Shown piece by piece: positions 50,212-59,037 of a stretch of 64,000 nucleotides of DNA. The stretch comes from Amycolatopsis palatopharyngis (GTDB lineage Bacteria > Actinomycetota > Actinomycetes > Mycobacteriales > Pseudonocardiaceae): positions 62,001 through 126,000 of the forward strand of contig NZ_PQHZ01000006.1 in assembly GCF_003385185.1 (NCBI RefSeq). Direction: 5' to 3'. Made by a program: the position numbers and the translations under genes. The notes beneath the pieces are model-generated. The model made no database searches and had not been told where the DNA came from. It was given only the letters and a program-made list of their open reading frames with translations. How positions within the stretch are numbered: position 1 is the stretch's first letter; the number at the start of each line of letters is the position of its first letter.

Positions 50212-51516
50212 GTGACACAGCCAGTTGATGAGTCCAAGGCATGGTTCGAGCGCGCGAGCGTCGCCACGCCCGGCGGGGTCAACTCGCCGGTGCGGGCGTT
50301 CAACTCGGTCGGCGGCACCCCGCGGTTCATGGCGGCCGGTGACGGCGCCTACCTGACCGATGTGGACGGCAACCGGTATGTCGACCTGGTTTCGTCCTGG
50401 GGGCCGATGATTCTCGGGCACGCGCACCCGCAGGTCGTCTCCGCCGCGCGGGCGGCCGCATCGGAAGGCCTCTCGTTCGGCACCCCGACCGTCGGCGAGG
50501 TGGAGCTGGCCGAGGAGATCATCGACCGGGTGGATCCCGTCGAGCAGGTCCGGCTGGTGAATTCCGGTACCGAGGCGACGATGAGCGCCATCCGGCTGGC
50601 CAGGGGATTCACCGAGCGTTCGAAGATCATCAAGTTCGCGGGCTGCTACCACGGTCATGTGGACGCGCTGCTCGCACAGGCCGGTTCCGGAGTGGCGACA
50701 CTGGGCCTGCCGGCCTCGCCCGGCGTCACCGGCGCGCAGGCCGAGGACACCATCGTCCTGCCCTACAACGACATCGAGGCCGTCCGGCAGACCTTCGCGG
50801 ACGCGCCGGACACGATCGCGGCGATCATCACCGAGGCCGCGGCGGGCAACATGGGTGCGGTCGCGCCGGACCCGGACTTCAATGCCGCGCTACGCGACAT
50901 CGCACACGAGCACGGCGCGCTGCTGATCATGGACGAGGTGATGACCGGCTTCCGGGTCTCCCGCAGTGGCTGGTTCGGTCTCGAACGGGTCGCCGGTGAC
51001 CTCTACACCTTCGGCAAGGTCATGTCCGGTGGACTGCCTGCCGCCGCGTTCGGCGGGCGCGCCGACGTCATGGCCAGGCTCGCCCCGACCGGCCCGGTCT
51101 ACCAGGCGGGCACCCTCTCCGGAAATCCCGTCGCGGTCGCGGCGGGGCTGGCCACGCTGCGTGCCGCTGACGAGTCCGTGTACCGCGCGCTGGACGCCAA
51201 CTCCCAGCGCCTCGGCGCCCTGCTGGGAGAGGCGCTGACCGCCGAGGGTGTCCCGCACAACGTGGCGTACGCGGGCAACCTGGTGAGTGTGTTCTTCCGC
51301 GAGGAGCCGGTGCGCAACTTCCACGACGCGGCCGCCGCCCGTACCGACTGCTTCCCGCCGTTCTTCCACGCCCTGCTCGAACGTGGGGTGTACGCCCCGC
51401 CGAGCGCCTTCGAGGCGTGGTTCGTCAACGCCGCCATGGACGACGACGCGTTCGAGGCCATCGAGGCCGCGCTGCCGTTCGCGGCTCGCGCCGCGGCGCA
51501 GGTCGTGCAGGCATGA
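50212..51516 (+). CDS. hemL: Glutamate-1-semialdehyde 2,1-aminomutase
   Basis: 434 residues; PLP enzyme giving 5-aminolevulinate, completing the C5 pathway begun by hem[51 protein letters not shown], catalytic Lys in [15 protein letters not shown] start after TGGGTGTC, no SD, probably leaderless. Coupled (ATGA) to the downstream phosphatase and then the cytochrome c maturation genes. Confidence 0.97.
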   Translation: MTQPVDESKAWFERASVATPGGVNSPVRAFNSVGGTPRFMAAGDGAYLTDVDGNRYVDLVSSWGPMILGHAHPQVVSAARAAASEGLSFGTPTVGEVELAEEIIDRVDPVEQVRLVNSGTEATMSAIRLARGFTERSKIIKFAGCYHGHVDALLAQAGSGVATLGLPASPGVTGAQAEDTIVLPYNDIEAVRQTFADAPDTIAAIITEAAAGNMGAVAPDPDFNAALRDIAHEHGALLIMDEVMTGFRVSRSGWFGLERVAGDLYTFGKVMSGGLPAAAFGGRADVMARLAPTGPVYQAGTLSGNPVAVAAGLATLRAADESVYRALDANSQRLGALLGEALTAEGVPHNVAYAGNLVSVFFREEPVRNFHDAAAARTDCFPPFFHALLERGVYAPPSAFEAWFVNAAMDDDAFEAIEAALPFAARAAAQVVQA

Positions 51517-52142
51517 CAACGACCATCGTGCACGTGCTGCGCCACGGCGAGGTGCACAACCCGGACGGGATCCTCTACGGGCGGCTCGCCGGTTTCGGCC
51601 TCTCGGAGACCGGACGCAAACAGGCAGTGTCCGTAGCGGAGGCGCTGTCCGGGCACCAGCTGGTGCACGTCGTGGCGTCCCCGTTGCAGCGGGCGCAGGA
51701 AACCGCGGCCCCGATCGCCGCCGCCCATCGGCTCGACGTCGACACCGACGACCGGCTGATCGAGGCGGACAACCAGTTCGAAGGCCTTCGAGTCTCGGTG
51801 GGTGACGGTGTGCTGCGTCAGCCGAAGCACTGGTCGAAGTTGTGCAACCCGATGAAGCCCTCGTGGGGTGAGCCCTACGCCGAGATCGCGCAACGGATGC
51901 TCGGGGCCGTGCACGCGGCCCGCGCGAAGGCCGAGGGGCACGAGGCGCTCTGCGTTTCGCACCAGCTCCCGGTCTGGACGCTGCGCCGGTATCTGGAGGG
52001 GCGTCCGCTGTGGCACGACCCCCGCAGGCGGCAGTGCTCACTGGCGTCGCTGACCAGTTTGGTCTTCGAGGGTGAAACGCTGGCCGACATCGTCTACAGC
52101 GAACCCGCGGGAGCCAGCGACCCGACTAAGACCGGTGCCTGA
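51513..52142 (+). CDS. Histidine phosphatase family protein (Rv0525-like)
   Basis: 209 residues; phosphoglycerate mutase-like fold: [12 protein letters not shown] with catalytic His ~10, [10 protein letters not shown], and [14 protein letters not shown] with the second His. Function in this operon unknown, though conserved after hemL in actinobacteria. One base separates its stop from the ResA-like start. Confidence 0.88.
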   Translation: MTTTIVHVLRHGEVHNPDGILYGRLAGFGLSETGRKQAVSVAEALSGHQLVHVVASPLQRAQETAAPIAAAHRLDVDTDDRLIEADNQFEGLRVSVGDGVLRQPKHWSKLCNPMKPSWGEPYAEIAQRMLGAVHAARAKAEGHEALCVSHQLPVWTLRRYLEGRPLWHDPRRRQCSLASLTSLVFEGETLADIVYSEPAGASDPTKTGA

Positions 52143-52143
52143 C

Positions 52144-52770
52144 ATGAATACGAGAAGAGCGCGAAAGGCCGGCGCGGCACTGTGTGTGGCGGTGCTGGTA
52201 CTGGCGGGATGCACGTCGGGAGACGACGCCGTGTCCCAGGGCAGCACGTTCGAGTTCGTCTCACCCGGCGGCAAGGTCGACATCTTCTACGACGATCCGG
52301 ACCGGCAGTCGCTGGAAATCACCGGTGAGGACCTGTTCAACGAGGGCCAACAGCTCTCCACGGCGGACTTCCCCGATGACGTGATCGTGATCAACCTGTG
52401 GGGCCAGTGGTGTAACCCCTGCCGGGCCGAGGCGCCGGAGTTGCAGAAGGTCTACGAACAGACCAAGGACGACGGCGTGATGGTTCTGGGGATCGACCTG
52501 CGGGACCCGAACCGGCAGGCCCCGATCGACTTCATGCGCGACCGGGACCTGACCTATCCGTCCATCTACGACCCATCAGGGCGGACCCTGCTACAGCTGT
52601 CCGGATACCCGCGCAACATCGTGCCTTCGACGATCGTGCTGGACCGCCAGCACCGGGTGGCCGCGGTTTTCCTGCGCACGCTGCTGGCGAGCGACCTGCT
52701 GCCGGTGGTCGAGCGCCTCGCCGCCGAGCGCCCCCCAGCCGCGGCGGCGGCGGCGCCCCCGAGCCGCTGA
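52144..52770 (+). CDS. ResA/TlpA-like thiol-disulfide lipoprotein
   Basis: 208 residues. Lipobox LAGC (Cys ~23), thioredoxin-like domain with INLWGQWCNPCRAEAPELQ (CxxC), MVLGIDLRDPN, and cis-Pro in NIVPSTIVLD. Membrane-anchored on the outside; reduces apocytochrome c thiols with electrons from CcdA. C-terminal Ala/Pro tail. First of the cytochrome c system II set resA-ccdA-resB-ccsB. Confidence 0.92.
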   Translation: MNTRRARKAGAALCVAVLVLAGCTSGDDAVSQGSTFEFVSPGGKVDIFYDDPDRQSLEITGEDLFNEGQQLSTADFPDDVIVINLWGQWCNPCRAEAPELQKVYEQTKDDGVMVLGIDLRDPNRQAPIDFMRDRDLTYPSIYDPSGRTLLQLSGYPRNIVPSTIVLDRQHRVAAVFLRTLLASDLLPVVERLAAERPPAAAAAAPPSR

Positions 52771-52790
52771 GCGGTGCCGCGTCGGGAGTT

Positions 52791-52899
52791 CCCCAATGTG
52801 GCATTCGGGACATCTAACGTCCCCAATGTGGCATTCGGGACATCTAACGTCCCCAATGTGGCATTGGGGAACTCCAACTGCCCAAACGCCGCATTGGCG
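52791..52899. repeat. CCCCAATG-type palindrome array, cluster D (4 units)
   Basis: Units start at 52791, 52821, 52851 (CCCCAATGTGGCATTCGGG or ..TTGGGG) and 52881 (degenerate, CCCAAACGCCGCATTGGCG), exact 30-bp period; the first two spacers are identical (ACATCTAACGT). Lies between the resA-like gene and ccdA. Confidence 0.9.
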
Positions 52900-52957
52900 G
52901 CTGTGACCGGGCTCCTGCTCGTGGCCACCCGCAGCGCCTCACGTCGTTCACACTCCT

Positions 52958-52963
52958 TACCCT
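52958..52963 (+). promoter_or_regulatory. -10 box of leaderless ccdA
   Basis: TACCCT six bases before GTG 52970. Confidence 0.5.
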
Positions 52964-52969
52964 GATCGT

Positions 52970-53743
52970 GTGGATCCCGTGACCGAGCTGGCGACCTCAG
53001 GGCCGCTGTTGCTCGCGGCCGGGGTGGCGCTGCTCGCCGGGACGATCTCCTTCGCTTCACCGTGCGTGGTGCCGCTCGTGCCGGGCTACCTCGCCTACCT
53101 CGCCGCGCTGGTCGGCGCGGACGCGCCTGCCGTTAGCGAGGACGAGGAGCGCAAACGGGGCAGGTACGCCGTGGTCGGCGCTACCGGGTTGTTCGTGCTC
53201 GGCTTCACCGTCGTCTTTGTCGCAGGGGTCGGCACCCTCGTCTGGCTCGCCGACGCCCTGCTGGTGAACCAGGACGTGCTGCAACGCGTCGGCGGGGTGC
53301 TGACGATCGCGATGGCACTGGTGTTCCTCGGCCGCTTCCGGTTCATGCAGCGCGAGGTACGCGGGCATCACGTGCCGCGCGGCGGACTGTGGGGCGCCCC
53401 CGTGCTCGGGGCAGTGTTCGGCCTCGGCTGGACGCCCTGCATCGGGCCGACGTTGTCCGGTGTCCTCGCGATCGCGAGCGCCAGCGGAAGCAGCGGCGCA
53501 CGCGGCTTCCTGCTCGTACTCGTCTACTGCCTCGGGCTGGGACTTCCCTTCCTGCTCATCGCCCTCGGTGCCCGCTGGGCCGTGCGCGCCACCGACTGGC
53601 TACGCCGCAACGGCAGGCGCGTCCAGCTCGCCGGCGGCGGTCTGCTGTTGCTGGTCGGAATCATGCTCGTCACTGGATTGTGGGGCGACCTGGTGGCGTG
53701 GATGCGCGACGCTTTCATCGCTGACACGGAGCTGCCGCTGTGA
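52970..53743 (+). CDS. ccdA: Cytochrome c biogenesis protein CcdA
   Basis: 257 residues, six membrane helices. The two redox Cys are in FASPCVVPLVPGYL (helix 1) and GWTPCIGPTLSG (helix 4). Moves electrons from cytoplasmic thioredoxin to the ResA-like protein. GTG 52970; overlaps resB (GTGA). Confidence 0.95.
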   Translation: MDPVTELATSGPLLLAAGVALLAGTISFASPCVVPLVPGYLAYLAALVGADAPAVSEDEERKRGRYAVVGATGLFVLGFTVVFVAGVGTLVWLADALLVNQDVLQRVGGVLTIAMALVFLGRFRFMQREVRGHHVPRGGLWGAPVLGAVFGLGWTPCIGPTLSGVLAIASASGSSGARGFLLVLVYCLGLGLPFLLIALGARWAVRATDWLRRNGRRVQLAGGGLLLLVGIMLVTGLWGDLVAWMRDAFIADTELPL

Positions 53744-55353
53744 CAACCACCGAAGCCCCGCCCGCACAGCCGCGCAGGCCCTACCGGCAGACGCCGATAC
53801 GTCGTGCGCTCGCCTTCGTCCGAAACACCTGGCGCGGGCTCATCTCGATGCGCACAGCGCTGATCCTGCTGTTCCTGCTCGCGCTGGCCGCGCTGCCCGG
53901 CGCACTGCTGCCGCAGCGGTCGCTGAACCCACCGAAGACCGAGGAGTACATCGCCGCCTACGGCTGGTGGGGTGAACTGCTGGACCGGCTGCAGTTCTTC
54001 GACGTCTACAGCAGCGTCTGGTTCTCCGCGATCTACCTGCTGCTGATGGTGTCGCTCGTCGGCTGCCTCGCGCCGCGCAGCCGGGACTACGTCCGGTCGA
54101 TGCGGGCGAAGCCGGTACTGACCCCGCGCAACCTGAGCCGGATGCCGCATCACCAACGCGCCGAGGTGGCAGCCGAGCCCGCCGAGGTGCTCGCGGCCAC
54201 CAGCACCCGGCTACGCGGCTGGCGGGTGGCGGAGCGCGAGGAGCCCGACGGCGCGCGCAGCATCAGCGCCGAACGCGGCTACCTGCGCGAGACCGGCAAT
54301 CTGGTGTTCCACTTCGCCATGCTCGGGCTGATCGTCGCGTTCGCACTGGGCAAGATGGTCTCCTACGAGGGTCAGGTCATCGTGCAGGCGGACGGACAAC
54401 CGTTCTGCAACTCCGGCATCCTCAACTACGACTCGTTCAACCCCGGTCTTCAGGTGGACGGCACCCAGTTGAACCCCTTCTGCCTGCGGGTCAACAGCTT
54501 CACCGCCGAGTACACCGAGGCCAACCAGCCAGAGCACTACGAGGCCGACCTCGAGTACCAGTCCGGGAAGGACCTGCAGACCGGCACCTGGCGGCCGTAC
54601 ACCCTGGAGGTCAACGAACCGCTGCGTACCGCGGGGGATCGGGTCTACCTGCTCGGTCACGGGTTCTCCCCGACCTTCACCGTCACCTTCCCCGACGGCA
54701 GTGTGCGGACCCAGACGATCCAGTGGCGCCCGATGAACCAGACCACCCTGCTGTCCGAGGGGGCGACCAAGTTCGACCCGCCCGGCGTGACCGACCCCGT
54801 GCAGCGCCGCGAGCAGCAGTTGGCGATCACCGGGCTGTTCGCCCCGACCTCGCTGTTGCACGGCAATGTGCTCAGTTCGGCCGGCCCCCAGCTCGACGAT
54901 CCCGCCGTCGCGGTGGACGTGATGAAGGGCGATCTCGGCCTCGACTCCGGAAAGGCACAGTCGATCTTCGAGATCGACCAGGGCATGGTGGACCAGGGCA
55001 GACTGGAACGGGTGGCCAGGGAGAACCTGGAGCTCGGTGAGCGGATCACCCTCGACGACGGCACGACCGTCAGCTTCGACGGGGTGCAGCGGTGGGTCTC
55101 GCTGCAGGTCTCGCACGACCCCACCCAGCTCTGGGTGCTCGGGTTCGCCGTCGCGATGCTGCTGGGCCTCGCCGGTTCCCTGCTGGTCAAGCGCCGCAGG
55201 CTGTGGGTGCGCGTGACCCCTGCGGTGGGTGCGGACGGTCAGCGACTTACCGTTGTGGACATCGGCGGTCTGGCCAGGACTGACCAGGCCGGGTACGGCG
55301 AAGAGTTCAACCGGATCGCAGCCGGACTGCTGCGCGAGACAAGGAAACACTGA
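53740..55353 (+). CDS. resB: Cytochrome c biogenesis protein ResB
   Basis: 537 residues. Membrane helices at ~40-60 (MRTALILLFLLALAALPGALLPQ), ~95-112 (FSAIYLLLMVSLVGCLAPRS), ~190-207 and ~463-485, with a large external domain between the last two (~210-460). Together with CcsB it brings heme to the external face and attaches it to apocytochrome c. One-base overlap with ccsB (TGATG). Confidence 0.95.
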   Translation: MTTTEAPPAQPRRPYRQTPIRRALAFVRNTWRGLISMRTALILLFLLALAALPGALLPQRSLNPPKTEEYIAAYGWWGELLDRLQFFDVYSSVWFSAIYLLLMVSLVGCLAPRSRDYVRSMRAKPVLTPRNLSRMPHHQRAEVAAEPAEVLAATSTRLRGWRVAEREEPDGARSISAERGYLRETGNLVFHFAMLGLIVAFALGKMVSYEGQVIVQADGQPFCNSGILNYDSFNPGLQVDGTQLNPFCLRVNSFTAEYTEANQPEHYEADLEYQSGKDLQTGTWRPYTLEVNEPLRTAGDRVYLLGHGFSPTFTVTFPDGSVRTQTIQWRPMNQTTLLSEGATKFDPPGVTDPVQRREQQLAITGLFAPTSLLHGNVLSSAGPQLDDPAVAVDVMKGDLGLDSGKAQSIFEIDQGMVDQGRLERVARENLELGERITLDDGTTVSFDGVQRWVSLQVSHDPTQLWVLGFAVAMLLGLAGSLLVKRRRLWVRVTPAVGADGQRLTVVDIGGLARTDQAGYGEEFNRIAAGLLRETRKH

Positions 55354-56345
55354 TGCCGGTCAACGAGACACTGTCGCAGTACAGCGACTGGTCCTACACC
55401 ACCGCGGTCGTCGTGTACGTGGTCGCGATGATCTTCTTCCTGGTCGAGCAGTCGTTCGGACATAAGGGTGCGCAGGCTGCCCAGCGGACCCGGGAGCGTG
55501 CCGCCGAACTCGTCGGAGCGGGCGGACCGTCCAGCACTGTCGAGCCTCCTGCCGAGCACACCGGGACGACCTCCGCCAGGCCCGAACGCAACCGCGCCGA
55601 GCGGTTCGGCCGAATGGGTGTCGCCTTGACCGTGCTGGCGGTCTTGCTCCACCTGAGCGCGCTGGTGCTGCGCGGTCTGTCGGCCGGCCGTGTGCCGTGG
55701 GGCAATATGTACGAGTACACGATGGCGATCTGCCTGGTCGCGGTCGTCACCTGGCTCGTCGTGCTACGCCGGTCGCCGCTGCGGCATCTATCGGCGTTCG
55801 TGCTGTTGCCGGTCGTGATTCTGATGTTCATCGGCGGCACGATGCTCTACAGCGAATCCGCTCCAGTGCAGCCCGCCCTGCAGTCGTACTGGTTGGTCAT
55901 CCACGTTTCGGCCGCTGCCGCGTCCTCCGGGGTGTTCCTCGTGCCCGGTGTGGCGAGCCTGCTTTACCTGGTTCGGTCACGGCACGAGAAGAACCCGCAG
56001 AAGTTCGCGCGGTTCGGTGCCCGGTTGCCCGCGCTCGACGTGCTCGACCGGGTCGCATACCGCACGACGGTCTTCGCGTTCCCGGTGTTCACCTTCGGTG
56101 TCCTGTGTGGTGCCGTGTGGGCGGAGGCCGCGTGGGGCCGGTTCTGGGGCTGGGACCCCAAGGAGACCGTCGCCTTCATCGCCTGGGTGGTCTACGCCGC
56201 CTACCTGCACTCGCGGGCGACGGCGGGCTGGCGGGGCAACCGCGCCGCCGTGATCAACGTGATCGGCTTCGCGATGACCGTCTTCAACCTGTTCTTCATC
56301 AACCTCGTCACGACGGGATTGCATTCCTACGCCGGGGTGGGGTAA
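55353..56345 (+). CDS. ccsB: Cytochrome c biogenesis protein CcsB/CcsA
   Basis: 330 residues, eight membrane helices. Heme-handling WWD-type loop WGWDPKETVAFIAWVVYAAYLH and the flanking conserved His residues (YWLVIHVSAAAA, YLHSRA) are present; WGNMYEYTM precedes. The ~50-residue loop after helix 1 is variable. Last gene of the cytochrome c set. Confidence 0.95.
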   Translation: MPVNETLSQYSDWSYTTAVVVYVVAMIFFLVEQSFGHKGAQAAQRTRERAAELVGAGGPSSTVEPPAEHTGTTSARPERNRAERFGRMGVALTVLAVLLHLSALVLRGLSAGRVPWGNMYEYTMAICLVAVVTWLVVLRRSPLRHLSAFVLLPVVILMFIGGTMLYSESAPVQPALQSYWLVIHVSAAAASSGVFLVPGVASLLYLVRSRHEKNPQKFARFGARLPALDVLDRVAYRTTVFAFPVFTFGVLCGAVWAEAAWGRFWGWDPKETVAFIAWVVYAAYLHSRATAGWRGNRAAVINVIGFAMTVFNLFFINLVTTGLHSYAGVG

Positions 56346-56355
56346 CGCACCTGCG

Positions 56356-56385
56356 TTCGACCCCCGGCCTTCCTGCGACTACCGT
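56356..56385 (+). promoter_or_regulatory. Promoter before the duplicated element and MinD-like gene
   Basis: TTCGAC (56356-56361), 18 bases, TACCGT (56380-56385). Predicted transcription start ~56391, the first base of the 170-bp element. Confidence 0.5.
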
Positions 56386-56390
56386 CGCTA

Positions 56391-56560
56391 CTGACAGGGC
56401 GTCTGGAGTGCGGATTCCGAGGTCACAGTGATTCCTGGAACTCGGCCGACGAAGTCCCGCTATCGAGGCGGCAGGGCGTCACGCGGCAGAACTGGACAGT
56501 GCCTGGGTGCCAGAGCCCTGGGGATTCGATCGCGGACCCGAGTTCTCAGACAGGCCCTGA
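56391..56560 (+). repeat. Duplicated ~170-bp element, copy 2
   Basis: Near-colinear with 36765-36936 (lengths 170 and 172). Non-coding here in the sense that no ATG/GTG/TTG start opens the frame conserved with copy 1, although that frame stays open and ends in a TGA overlapping the GTG of the next gene. Confidence 0.9.
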
Positions 56561-56611
56561 TGGCGCCGGGGCGTGCGCGTCCTGCGACAAGCACAGGAGG
56601 AATGCAGAGCG

Positions 56612-57988
56612 GTGACCGGACCCAACGACGAGCCGGCTGACGGCTATACCGGGGACCAGGAAGGGCTGGCCGCCGAGACGCCCACGCAGTGGCACAACCC
56701 GCAGACGGATCAGGCCGAGGGTGCCGCGGCGTTCTCTGAGGAGAGCACCGACTCGACTCCGCACCCCGCCGCACCGAACTCCTCGGCTCCGGGTCAGCAC
56801 CAGGCGCCGGCAAACCCGAGCACCTCGGGGCCGTACCAGGTGCCACCACCTTCTTCCGACCCAGCGCAGCCCACCTACTACACCGAGGCCACCCCCTCCG
56901 GTCCGCAGCAGCAGCCCGTCTATCACCACGGCTACGACCCGAACCTGCCTCCGCTGCACCCACCGCAGTACCAGCAGCAGCCGCCGAACCCGGGTCAGTA
57001 CCCCGGCCCGCCACCGCCCCTGCCGGGACAGCAACAGGGCGGCAGGCACGCCCTGGCCGGGGGCAGCGACCTGACCTCCGCGCACCTGGTCAAGCGGATG
57101 AAGCGGCGGCCGCAGACGGGCTGGCGCAAGGCCCTCTTCGTCGGTACGGGTGGGCTGATCAATCCTGGTGAGAGTCCAGCGGACCGGCGCAAGCGGGAGC
57201 TGATCTCACGCGTCAACCAGCCGCTGCGTGGGTGCTACAAGATCGCCATGCTCAGCCTCAAGGGCGGGGTGGGCAAGACGACCACCACGACCACACTCGG
57301 CTCCACCTTCGCTTCGCTGCGGGGGGACCGGGTGGTGGCTGTCGACGCCAACCCCGACCGGGGGACGCTGTCACAGAAGATCCCGATCGAGACCACGGCC
57401 ACCGTGCGGCACCTGCTGCGGGACGCGGACAAGATCACTCGATACAGCGACGTCCGCTCCTACACCTCGCAGGGCGCGAGCAGGCTGGAGATCCTCGCCA
57501 GCGAACAGGACCCCGCGGTGTCGGAAGCGTTCTCCGAGGACGACTACCGGCGCACGGTCAACCTGCTGGAGCACTTCTACAACATCGTGCTCACCGACTG
57601 CGGGACCGGCCTGATGCACTCAGCGATGAAGGGCGTGCTCGACGTCGCCGACGCGCTCGTGATCGTGTCTTCGGGTTCCGTCGACGGCGCCCGCAGCGCC
57701 TCTGCGACCCTCGACTGGCTCGACGCGCATGGTTACGGCGACCTGGTGAAACGCTCCGTCGCGGTGATCAACTCGGTGCGGCCGAAGGGTGGCTCCGTCG
57801 ATCTCGAGAAGCTGTCCGCACACTTCGGCGCCCGGACGCGGGGAGTGTGCAAGATTCCGTTTGATCCGCACCTGGAAGAGGGCGCGGAGATCGAACTGGA
57901 CCGCCTGGACACCGGCACGAGACTGGCGCTGCTGGACCTGGCGGCGACGGTGGCCGACGGATTCCCGAACGACCGCACCGTCCGCTGA
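56612..57988 (+). CDS. MinD/ParA-like ATPase with Pro-rich N-terminus (Rv0530-like)
   Basis: 458 residues. Residues 1-~150 are Pro/Gln/Ser-rich and disordered; a basic bridge (LVKRMKRRPQTGWRKALF) follows, then a ParA/MinD P-loop domain with deviant Walker A LKGGVGKTTTT at ~215, VVAVDANPDRGTLSQKI (Walker A'), and VLTDCGTGLMHSAM (Walker B). Similar in layout to ESX-associated EspI-type ATPases. The role in a cytochrome c/menaquinone neighbourhood is unknown. GTG 56612 with AGGAGG 12 nt upstream. Confidence 0.82.
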   Translation: MTGPNDEPADGYTGDQEGLAAETPTQWHNPQTDQAEGAAAFSEESTDSTPHPAAPNSSAPGQHQAPANPSTSGPYQVPPPSSDPAQPTYYTEATPSGPQQQPVYHHGYDPNLPPLHPPQYQQQPPNPGQYPGPPPPLPGQQQGGRHALAGGSDLTSAHLVKRMKRRPQTGWRKALFVGTGGLINPGESPADRRKRELISRVNQPLRGCYKIAMLSLKGGVGKTTTTTTLGSTFASLRGDRVVAVDANPDRGTLSQKIPIETTATVRHLLRDADKITRYSDVRSYTSQGASRLEILASEQDPAVSEAFSEDDYRRTVNLLEHFYNIVLTDCGTGLMHSAMKGVLDVADALVIVSSGSVDGARSASATLDWLDAHGYGDLVKRSVAVINSVRPKGGSVDLEKLSAHFGARTRGVCKIPFDPHLEEGAEIELDRLDTGTRLALLDLAATVADGFPNDRTVR

Positions 57989-57991
57989 CGA

Positions 57992-58022
57992 AGATCGGCA
58001 GGGCACCAGACCCTGCCGATCT
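57992..58022. terminator. Bidirectional terminator
   Basis: AGATCGGCAGGG, 7-base loop, CCCTGCCGATCT: perfect 12-bp stem between convergent genes. Confidence 0.8.
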
Positions 58023-58024
58023 CA

Positions 58025-58207
58025 CTACTTCTCGTCTTCGCGCCGCCGCTTACGCTGTTCCTCCGCGAGTTTGCGGAGGAAATCCGGGTCGTCGTCGGGT
58101 GCGGTCGGCGCCTGCCGTGTCGGCACGCCGACGCGCTCGGAGCCGAACGACCGCCACAACAGTACGGCGATGGTCAGTGCGCCGATCACCGCGAGCAGGT
58201 AAACCAT
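58025..58207 (-). CDS. Small single-helix membrane protein
   Basis: 60 residues: one membrane helix at ~2-19 (VYLLAVIGALTIAVLLW), then a charged cytoplasmic tail ending KLAEEQRKRRREDEK. ATG 58207 has GGAAGGAG upstream and is preferred over an ATG at 58291. Family unknown; similar small proteins are common and mostly uncharacterised in actinobacteria. Confidence 0.7.
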   Translation of the reverse strand: MVYLLAVIGALTIAVLLWRSFGSERVGVPTRQAPTAPDDDPDFLRKLAEEQRKRRREDEK

Positions 58208-58302
58208 GCCCGCTCCTTCCGTCGTGGAATGCGTGCCTGTCACTTCCGAGGTTAACCCTTTTGTCAGGATATGGGGGCACAGGCCTGCCACGATTGTCTT
58301 GG

Positions 58303-58642
58303 GCGCGCTTCGCGGCGCCTCACGGGCACGCGAGTGAGCGCGGTTTTGGCGTTACAACCGTGGCGTTGGCTCACTCGCTGTGTTGGCCCGGCGCGCTCCG
58401 CGGCGCCTCACAGTGACGCGAGTGAGCGCAGCTTTTGCATTACAACCGTGGTGTTGGCTCACTCGCTGTGTTGGCCCGGCGCGCTCCGCGGCGCCTCACA
58501 GTGACGCGAGTGAGCACAGCTTTTGCGTTACAACCGTGGCGTTGGCTCACTCGCTGTGTTGGCCCGGCGCGCTCCGCGGCGCCTCACAGTGACGCGAGTG
58601 AGCGCAGCTTTTGCATTACAACCGTGGTGTTGGCTCACTCGC
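58303..58642. repeat. 88-bp tandem array, four copies, running into bldC
   Basis: Copies start at 58303 (diverged), 58391, 58479 and 58567 (last one ends ~58642), period exactly 88. Each copy contains GCGAGTGAGC ... GCTCACTCGC, a 10-bp inverted repeat. The last copy includes the final nine codons and stop of bldC (58616-58642). Fills most of the 408-bp gap between the small membrane protein and bldC. Confidence 0.95.
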
Positions 58643-58828
58643 GTCCGTGGTCAGTTCGGCCAGGAGTTCGTTCACCTCGGCCTCGCGGAATCGGCGATGT
58701 CCGCCCGGGGTGCGGATCGAACCGATCCGGCCCGCGGTGGCCCAGCGGGTCACGGTCTTCGGGTCCACTCGGAACAACGCTGCGACCTCACCCGGTGTGA
58801 GCAGCCGTCCTCCCATGGTCGCGGTCAT
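58616..58828 (-). CDS. bldC: Developmental regulator BldC
   Basis: 70 residues, MerR-like single-domain DNA-binding protein: LLTPGEVAALFRVDPKTVTRWATAGRI then GSIRTPGGHRRFREAEVNELLAEL. The central part is nearly that of Streptomyces BldC, which binds direct repeats cooperatively and holds back sporulation genes. AAGGAGG six bases before ATG. The C-terminal ASEPTPRL is encoded by the 88-bp repeat unit, so this tail differs from typical BldC ends. Confidence 0.95.
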   Translation of the reverse strand: MTATMGGRLLTPGEVAALFRVDPKTVTRWATAGRIGSIRTPGGHRRFREAEVNELLAELTTDASEPTPRL

Positions 58829-59025
58829 TTTCCGCCTCCTTCACGCGCTGCCTGTTAGACCTGCGGTGGGCTTCGGCCGTTCGGCCGAAGGACCCGGTCT
58901 TCCAACAAGGGCAATCGTTGCATCTCACCCGTCGGGTACTCGAACGGTTGTCGGACAGTAAAGAGGTAGTAATGGGACAAATCGCCCCAGCGTTGGCGCG
59001 TACTGCCCACCGCCTGGCCGATGGT

Positions 59026-59031
59026 TAGAGT
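59026..59031 (+). promoter_or_regulatory. -10 box of leaderless Lrp-family gene
   Basis: TAGAGT six bases before GTG 59038. Confidence 0.5.
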
Positions 59032-59037
59032 GGGCTG

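Noticed and set aside
52791-52899. CRISPR-like appearance of the regularly spaced palindrome arrays
   Set aside because: Units are 19 bp with 11-bp spacers, some spacers are identical or inverted, there are at most four units, and no cas genes are present.
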